Assembly (NCBI GenBank): GCA_034359265.1
Contig: CP136890.1
Span: 78,269,501 to 78,333,500, forward strand
Origin: Canna indica
Lineage: Eukaryota; Streptophyta; Magnoliopsida; Zingiberales; Cannaceae
DNA length: 64,000 nt
Direction of reading: 5' to 3'
The translations under genes were made by a program, and so were the position numbers. Shown here piece after piece: positions 57,656 through 64,000 of the stretch (positions are counted from its first letter, which is position 1; each line of letters begins with the position of its first letter). A model generated the notes under the pieces. It searched no databases. It worked only from the letters and a program-made list of their open reading frames with translations, and was not told where the DNA came from.

Positions 57656-59019
57656 TGTTGGCTTAAGGGTTTCTCTCGAGCTTCGATCTTCATTTTGATG
57701 ATAACAAACATGTATTTAATCTATATGTGAAGTTTGGAGTTCAGGTTGAGATTGCGGTAAGCATGCGAAGTTCGTTCAAACGAAATGAAAGAAAAGACCG
57801 TCAAAGAAACGGAAGAAAAAAACGTCAAAGAAAGGCTCGAGTATAGATCAAGTAGAAATCATGTAATATACCCCTAGGATAATTTTATCCCAAATCAAAT
57901 TGTAAAGTTATCCAAGTTGAATCTTGATAACTAAACCCAAGAAAAAACATGTAACAAATTCAAAATAAAAATTAGCCTCAGCTTGAGTTCGATCGACCGA
58001 ACAAGGCAGAACTCTAGCAGTAGCTTATTCGGTCGATCGAAGTTGGCGAAAAATTGGTAGAAGGCTACGTCGGTCGATCGACCGATCGACCGACCGAAGC
58101 CAAAATTTGGCAGAAGGTGCATCGGTCGACCAGATTGCATATCGCAAATCACGCCTCATGCTTAACTGCATCGGTCGACCGGACTACGAATCGATGAAGT
58201 CGTGATCCATTCGATCAACCGGACAATGCGAGTAAAGCACAGAAAGGGTAGCGGTCGATCAATCGGTCGACCGACGATCGATCGACAAGCAACCGAATGG
58301 CTCTAACGGCTACTTTTTTGCCCGTTGAATCGCCCGTTCAGTTGAGGGTTATAAATAACCCTCACCCAACTCCCTTAAGACTTCTTGGAGATATTATTGA
58401 GTATTTTTAAGAAGTGATTTAAACATTCAAATAGATCGATTTTTGCGCGCTCTGTTCTTCCGTCAACGTTCTTCTTCAAGCGCCCATTGCTCCTCAACTC
58501 TGCTAAGACTCAACTCAAGCTCATTTACTGGCAAGTTGAAGGCTTGGAAAAAGAGCATTGGTTTTTCTCTCAAATTCCTAGCTATTTTTCATTGTATTTG
58601 AAGTTATTTTAAAAACTTATTTTCACATGTAATAGCTTGCTAGGTGTGCTAGAGAAACACTTGGGGTTAGACTTTGTAGATTTATGTTTTGCCTAGGTGA
58701 ATAGGTTTGAGGAGTTCTCAAAGAGGTGAGGATTGTGTCCTCAGTTGTATTCAAAGGGAAACACGAGTTCTATAAAGTAGTTGGTTAGAAATCCTTGGTG
58801 TGGAGCCAAGGTAGTAGAGTAGGCGGTTGGCCGAACCACTATAAATACTTGTGTTAGCATTGTCAGTTGTTTGTGCTTATTGCTTTATATTTATTGCTTC
58901 CGTTTGTTATAAATATCATGCTTAGCCTAACTAATCAAAAAATGATTAAAATCGGATTTAGGCTAATAAATTAGTTAATACACTATTCACCCCCCTCTAG
59001 TGTGCCATTTCACCCAACA
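57656..59019 (+). repeat. 3' LTR of the Copia-like element, 1,364 bp
   Basis: Starts TGTTGGCTTAAGGG and ends CACCCAACA. It carries the GATC palindrome region (shorter than in the 5' copies), the TATA box in its inverted repeat (58344-58363), and the same downstream sequence as the other LTR copies. The MULE right TIR begins a few bases beyond. Confidence 0.93.
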
Positions 59020-59021
59020 TG

Positions 59022-59255
59022 TCATGCTGACGTGGATCAAATGCTGACGATGCAACTTTGAATAAAAAATGATTTATTTATGCTAATATAATTGTGCAGT
59101 CCACGTCAGTAAATAACGACTAGTTTAACACCCAGCTGACGGGAGTATACAATTGATATCAAAATGAAAGTTCGAGTATAAATTAATTAGAAATAAAAGT
59201 ACGGGTCAGATTTGTTAAAAACTCAATAGTTCGAGATATTTTCATTAATTTTCCC
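59022..59255. repeat. MULE right TIR
   Basis: Inverted partner of 39603-39830, ending ATTTTCATTAATTTTCCC, followed by the TAGTTTTAT target duplication. Confidence 0.92.
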
Positions 59256-59264
59256 TAGTTTTAT

Positions 59265-59620
59265 TCTGTAATCACTATAAGAAAAAGAGTTCGTGACTCA
59301 CTTTCAGCATTATCATCAGCAAGTTGAAGAACAAAACCTAAATGTGATGGAATCACACAAAAGAGAGAGAAATCATACGGCCCAAGCAGACAAATGCCTA
59401 AACAATATTAAAAATTGTCCAAGCCTAAGATAGTTGGATGGCGGTCAACCGACTGATCGACTGTTCATTAGCCGATTGTAATCTGAAAATGGCTATAACA
59501 AATTTCCACTCACTAGAGTTCAATTCGGTTCTAGTAGCCACTATGATGGATACATCTAAGACAAAAAGTTGGTCACACCCTCCGAATTTATTGGATTTTC
59601 AAAAATGGATATTCATTTAA
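59265..59620. other. Unassigned spacer
   Basis: AT-rich. One 60-codon frame at 59438 has no recognisable domain. Confidence 0.5.
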
Positions 59621-60075
59621 TTACCCGCGGGAGGGGGGGGATACCCATGAGTATTGGAGGGTACCCATGACACTTTAAAAAAAATATAAATTATTATATT
59701 TTAATAACACTTCAACTCTTCAAGTATTTTGATAACAACTTCAAGTGTAACAATTTTATTTTGATAAAAACACAACATTTGGATAATAATATCATCATAA
59801 GGTTTCAAATATAAAGTATGGGTATTGAATTAGGTTAGAATTTTTTTAGTATATGTGCTTAAAGTAATATCATAATTTACCAATTCACGCGGGTAACGAG
59901 TACCCGCGGGTACAAGTACTATAATACCCGTACCCGCCCCTATATAACAAACGGGTAAGAAAAATATATTATCCGCGAAATCTCCGCGAGTAGAAAACTA
60001 CCCTCATACCCATCATAAACGGGTAAATACCCGCGGGTACCCATCTAAACGGGTATTATTGACATCCCTAATCCC
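59620..60075. mobile_element. ACCCGCGGGTA-rich MITE-like element
   Basis: Clusters of TACCCGCGGGTA, CGGGTA and TACCCG words occupy both ends (59624-59665 and 59880-60060) around an AT-rich centre. The right edge reads GGTATTATTGACATCCCTA, a terminus frequent in plant hAT-type MITEs. The matching left terminus is not clear. Confidence 0.5.
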
Positions 60076-60559
60076 AGTAAGAATGCCTAGTGGATAGTAG
60101 TGGTACACGTAGGTATCATACCAACAAAGATGAAAATGGCATTTCCAACAAGTTTGCAATAAAATTTCTCAACTCGGGTGAGGTACTTGTAATGAAAACA
60201 TGTGATTTATGTGTATTGGTTCGTAATATTGATACTCAATGAAAATGAACCAAACAATATTTAATAAATATGCCCTAGAAATATAAATAAATCACAAACA
60301 AAGATGAGATGAGTAATTAGCGGGCCTTGACATCTAGGATATAGATTGAATCAGCCTCATAGCTATCTATGTTATCATAGAAGTATTCAATTACCAAACT
60401 AAAGAGATAGGATGTCATAGGGCAACATTGTTGTAGCCCTCCGGTGTCTCAAATGAGACACAATTTGTCCCATTTATGTTAATAGTAAATTTAGGGTACG
60501 AATGCACACACGTGTTTATTTAATCATAATAGTGGAGAAGTCATACCTCTAATGCAGGT
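60076..60559. other. Probable LINE-3 continuation, not readable
   Basis: Contains no domain I can identify. On the minus strand it lies where the RT palm (catalytic Asp pair) should follow, but decay prevents recognition. Confidence 0.35.
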
Positions 60560-61800
60560 CAAGGAGGAAGTCTTATCTGATTGAGTCATAAGCTTTATAT
60601 AGATCAATCTTCATAGCCATTATGGGAGGATCTCTTTGTAAGTAATAGTCTATCACAAGTTTATGGCATAAAATAATATTCTCATGAATGAGGCGCCCCT
60701 TCATAAATGCATCTTGATTCTATGCAATAAAGCCTCCATGTATCAATTTCAGTATGTTAGCAATAATCTTATATATGAATCGATAGATCATCTTATTGAC
60801 GTATATAGATTCTGCTTTTTAACTGCAATATTGATATCACCTCACGAAGAAGGCATTTAGATCAAACGAAACTTTGTATAGTCTTAGTAACCATAAGAAT
60901 TAGGGGCTATCTTACGAGGGGAAGAGAAAATAACCTCATATATTTCTTGATTATAAATTGAATGTGCCAAAGTGTCATAATCATCTTGTCACAGTGGCAT
61001 AATTGTTTGCATGTTCGAGAAATCAAGCCTGTTTTATGGTGTGTTGAAATTTTTTTGAAAGAATGAAGGGTCTCATGTTTAACATCCTCATCGTAGATTT
61101 GTTTCCCTAAATCATTTAAGAAATAGTGAATTGCATTTCTATTGTAAAAGTAGCTAGAACTAAAATCACACAGATTACTCTTATTTTTTTTTGGCTTAAG
61201 AGATATCCTCTCTTGAAAGCAATTTTGCATCGATCTCAAATTGATCTAAGAGGACTTGTTTATAAAATTGTCCTTATGATTTTCATGTCTAGTGTTTTAG
61301 TGCCTCTCCTGAAAACATAGGAGGACATTTTCCATCTCCACAAGTGAAATCTCTAGACCAAGCATTATTCATAATTTGAAGAAAGTGAGGTTTAGTGATC
61401 CAAATCTAAAAGGTCACTTTTCATGAGTGTCATCTCGCAATGGAGGAGGGCTAAAGAGTGGTTAGATATATTAGGAGTACGAAAAAATCGCTCCAATGTC
61501 AACATAACAAGAGACTCATTCCATGTTAATAAGAATACTATACAATTTATACATTATTCTATTTGTTCCAATGTTGTTGTTAGACCAGATATATTTGCAT
61601 CCAATCCATTTGCATAAAATAGTCCCTAAACATCTAGATCATCTACCGTCTGCATAGAGGTGGAAGGTGGGAAATTACATCCACCAATCTTCTTAGATGC
61701 ATATTAAAATTGTACTGAGATCACCCATAACAATCCATGAGCCTTGAACATGTGCATGAACCTCAACCAAATCTACTCACATTCTTCTCATGTCATGTTC
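60560..61800 (-). pseudogene. LINE-3 remnant: endonuclease end and reverse transcriptase, decayed
   Basis: Read on the minus strand. Near 61770 there is SWIVMGDLSTIL (endonuclease). Around 61560-61500 lies a W-S-N-N...NRIMYKL...ILINMEW block, the usual end of that domain. The frame 61239-60907 gives a helical pre-RT region (NAIHYFLNDLGKQIYDEDV). From about 60800 to 60560 the RT appears: IYRFIYKIIANILKLI, DAFMKGRLIHENIILCHKLV, MAMKIDLYKAYDSI. Sequence and wording differ from LINE-1 and LINE-2, so it is another lineage. Many stops are present, and no tail or target duplication was found. Confidence 0.75.
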
Positions 61801-62167
61801 ATAATTTCAACCATAAATAACTGCAAAAAAAGAAAGTGTTTAAGGTTTCAATCGTTGTAACTTTACCAAAAATAATTTAATAAAAAACAAAGCTTATCTG
61901 GTATTCAAATCTTTCAAGATCCCATGCCAAACATATACGTCCATTGTGAGCAAATTAATTCATGATTGAAAAAGAATCTCCATCCACAAGTAAAAGAATT
62001 TATAATAGATGTTGCTTTGCTCTATCTAACTCCATTTGAAGATGCCAAATAGTATAGAGTTGATTTGTTGAAATGAGACTTCATACCGCATTGCAGCGGG
62101 TCCAGGAGTTTAATTCTTGAATATTCCACGATGTAAAGCTAAATATGATCATTATTCGGAGGGAGTG
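61801..62167. other. Spacer before the gypsy-like LTR
   Basis: AT-rich, no gene seen. GAGTG at 62163-62167 immediately precedes the LTR and is the candidate 5-bp target duplication; its partner lies outside the window. Confidence 0.45.
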
Positions 62168-62668
62168 TGTTACATATGGGATAACAGTAGGAGCTGACGT
62201 GGAGCCAGGGCAGTACGAGGTAACAGCAGGAGCTGATGTGGAGCCGGAATAGTACGAAGTAACTAACGGGGAACATATTTCAGAGGAGGTGGAGCTGTTG
62301 GGAGTTGACGAGGAGTTGGGGAAGTACACAGAAGCGGTGGAGTTCATTGAGAGCTCAACGGAAGAGAAGGGTGCAACGGAAGGACGTAGGCACGAGGAAG
62401 AACGCACATCAAATCAATCTCACTGTGCAAGCCAGCGAACAGGGCCAGCTCGTAATAGGAGACGGCCACGTCGATACGACGATTACGCGATGTAATTAGT
62501 GAACAGTATAAATAGTAAGATTTCATTGTAACAAGGAATGGAGAATTAATAAAGAAATTTCCTCCCTCTCTTACTCATCCCCTGTTGTCTTCCTTCTCTT
62601 CTTCTTTCAAATTTTCGAACTCGTTCCATTGTTGTTCGCCTCCGTCGACTTCCGCTGAGAGGTTAACA
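62168..62668 (+). repeat. 5' LTR of a Ty3/gypsy-like element, 501 bp
   Basis: Starts TGTTACATATGGG and ends GGTTAACA, giving TGTTA...TAACA ends. A TATAAATA box lies at 62507-62514 and an AATAAA signal at 62548-62553, in the order expected for U3-R-U5. The tandem GGAGCTGACGTGGAGCC / GGAGCTGATGTGGAGCC pair near 62190-62245 is an internal repeat of about 40 bp. Confidence 0.75.
62507..62514 (+). promoter_or_regulatory. LTR TATA box
   Basis: TATAAATA within the LTR, about 40 bp before the AATAAA signal. Confidence 0.65.
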
Positions 62669-62690
62669 TTGGTGCTTTCATTGCTGTCTC
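62669..62690 (+). promoter_or_regulatory. Primer-binding site region
   Basis: TTGGTGCTTTCATTG directly follows the LTR end. This wording is usual after the LTR of many plant gypsy elements. I did not assign the tRNA. Confidence 0.55.
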
Positions 62691-62700
62691 CTTCCCTCAA

Positions 62701-64000
62701 ATGGAGACACGAACTCACGCCCTCGCCGAGGCAGTAAAGTTGCTATAGGAGGGCAGCCAGAAACACGAACACCTGCTCGAGACGTTCAAAACAAACTTGG
62801 AATCTCAACAGCAGACGATGGAAGCGCAGCAAAAAATCCTACAAACTGTGTTGTCCCAGATCGGATTACTAAACTCCCAGATAGTGCAGCTCTCAAAAAT
62901 GAAAGGAGATCAAGCAAATACCAGTGGGAACAGTGGTGATCAGACTGGTCGGCGGAAGGCATTCATACGAAATGAAGGTAGAGAGGAAGATGAATTCCCT
63001 TTTCTACCCAAACCGCCGATGGTGGAATTGCCAATCTTCAATGGATCCAACGCTGAGGACTGGATTGCCTCGACAGAGGACTTCTTCGAATTTTACTCCA
63101 CCGAGGACCAGCATCGGGTGACGATGGCGTCGTTCCGTTCGAATTTTACTCCACCGAGGACCAGCATCAGGTGACGATGGCGTCGTTCCGGATGGAGGGG
63201 ATAGCCAAGAGGTGGTTCCGCTGGATGCAGTGGCGGAAGCAGCTGGCGGGGTGGCATCACCTGGTCGATGCTATCAAAAGACGCTTTGAGCCGATGGATC
63301 TCGAGCCGCCAGAGGGGCAGCTCACTAAGTTGGTGCAGATCACAAACGTTGAGGAGTATGAAGGAAGGTTTGACGATTTTGCATTAAGAACTATTAGTCT
63401 TCCTGAATCTTTCCTTGTTAATTGCTTCGTGTCGAGGCTGCGGCCGAATATTAAGATGGAGGTTTTAGCCATACAACCAAGTACCATGCGTGACACAGTT
63501 ACCATGGCCAAAAGGATTGAAGCAAAGTTTAATGCAGCTCGACAGTTGACTGGGACCTTCTATGGGTCGAAAGGGTCGTTGATTCAAGGTGGCATTCAAA
63601 AGAATGGACTCCTACCACTTTTGTCGGCGGCGCCGAAATTTGTAACGCCAATAGGAGGAGCAGCGCGAGCCACAGAGTCATCAGCACCGGCCAAAGGACT
63701 GTGGTGGAAACTTTCGTCAGCTGAGGCCCAGAAACGCCGAGATCAAGGTCTCTGTTACTATTGCGATGAGAAGTTTGTATGGGGGCATAAATGTAAGACG
63801 CCACAGCTGTTTATGATGGACGAAGGAAGCGGCGAGTCGGAAGGCCAAGTTGAGGCAGGTGAGGAAGAGTCCCCGGAGCACTCATTGATTTCATTTAACA
63901 CCATGTCAGGTTACTTTTCGCCGATGACACTCCGGTTTCAAGGAATGATCAAAGGTCGGGAAGTACAGGTGCTCCTTGATGGAGGTAGCACCCACAACTT
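62701..64000 (+). pseudogene. Gypsy-like gag-protease, with stop and frameshift, incomplete
   Basis: The ATG at 62701 starts METRTHALAEAVKLL and meets TAG at 62746. The frame then stays open from 62749 as a Gln-rich coiled coil (QQQTMEAQQKILQ) and the retrotransposon gag domain (PPMVELPIFNGSNAEDWI, FFEFYST). A 53-bp tandem duplication (63085-63137 and 63138-63190) shifts the frame. After it, gag continues: KRWFRWMQWRKQ, VEEYEGRFDDFALR, FVSRLRPNIKMEV. A CCHC knuckle CYYCDEKFVWGHKC lies near 63758-63800. An acidic linker and the protease site VLLDGGSTHNF follow at the very end. In the usual family motif the second residue is Ser or Thr; here it is Gly. Confidence 0.85.
63085..63190 (+). repeat. 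53-bp tandem duplication inside gag
   Basis: TTCGAATTTTACTCCACCGA ... GTCGTTCCG occurs twice in succession, differing at one base (CGGGTG versus CAGGTG). Fifty-three is not a multiple of three. Confidence 0.95.

Larger units (their letters stand above)
44419..59019 (+). mobile_element. Non-autonomous Copia-like LTR element inserted in the MULE
   Basis: The order is: truncated LTR (44419-45851), primer site, start of gag, a second LTR/primer-site/gag segment created by tandem duplication, full-length gag region (47539-48942), a 2-kb spacer, a plant-transposon-type ORF split by CACTA-2, a polypurine tract (57642-57655) and the 3' LTR (57656-59019). The TGGTATCAGAGC primer site (initiator Met-tRNA type) and the gag type point to Copia. 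No integrase, reverse transcriptase or RNase H was found between gag and the 3' LTR. Confidence 0.85.
39603..59255. mobile_element. Mutator-like element (MULE) with perfect 9-bp TSD
   Basis: TAGTTTTAT occurs at 39594-39602 and 59256-59264, directly outside the ends GGGAAAATTAATGAAAATAT and its complement. Long TIRs (39603-39830 and 59022-59255, about 230 bp) match in inverted orientation through the GCTGACGTGG/GATCCACGTCA blocks. Inside are a minus-strand mudrA-like transposase (42690-44420) and a plus-strand GRF zinc-finger gene. A large Copia-like insertion occupies 44419-59019. Without that insertion the remaining MULE is about 5 kb. Confidence 0.93.
62671..64000 (+). mobile_element. Ty3/gypsy-like internal region, cut by the window end
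   Basis: Gag is followed in frame by the start of an aspartic protease, after the LTR at 62168-62668. The rest (RT, RNase H, integrase, 3' LTR) would lie beyond 64000. Confidence 0.85.

Overview
The window is nuclear DNA of a flowering plant. It has spliced genes with GT-AG introns, a chloroplast light-harvesting gene with a transit peptide, and LINE, LTR, CACTA, Mutator-like and hAT elements of plant type. The GC-rich third codon positions of the Lhca4 exons resemble many monocots, but the species cannot be named from this sequence.

Only one stretch, about 19.31-24.80 kb, looks like host gene space. It holds two convergent genes. The first is a two-exon EMB514/DOMINO1-type gene (plus strand, 19666-21637; DCL/DUF3223 domain with an RGG tail). 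The second is a three-exon Lhca4 gene for a photosystem I antenna protein (minus strand, 24133-23177). Both splice in frame. Nearly everything else is transposon-derived.

Layout: 1-3.5 kb is decayed retroelement-like sequence with a 27-bp minisatellite. 3.5-10.1 kb holds a decayed hAT element (BED finger to dimerisation domain), a nested set of inverted repeats, and fragments of a TGTTGG...CCAACA LTR family. 10.1-12.2 kb is probable LTR-derived sequence with a small GAGCTCGA-rich element. 12.20-19.30 kb is a minus-strand LINE with a perfect 14-bp target duplication, split by a solo LTR that has its own 5-bp duplication. 24.81-39.42 kb is a plus-strand LINE (9-bp duplication) split by an 8.5-kb CACTA element (3-bp duplication). 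39.60-59.26 kb is a Mutator-like element (perfect 9-bp duplication, TIRs of about 230 bp). It contains a Copia-like LTR element without a visible pol gene, and that element contains a second CACTA element, making a three-level nest. 59.3-62.1 kb holds a decayed LINE of another lineage. 62.17-64 kb is the 5' end of a Ty3/gypsy-like element that runs off the window.

The main results are exact element boundaries and the order of insertion. Several rearrangements have breakpoints readable at 4-6 bp microhomologies: a tandem duplication inside CACTA-1, two deletions in CACTA-2, and a tandem LTR-gag duplication in the Copia-like element. Most element proteins carry stops or frameshifts. I saw no tRNA, rRNA or CRISPR.
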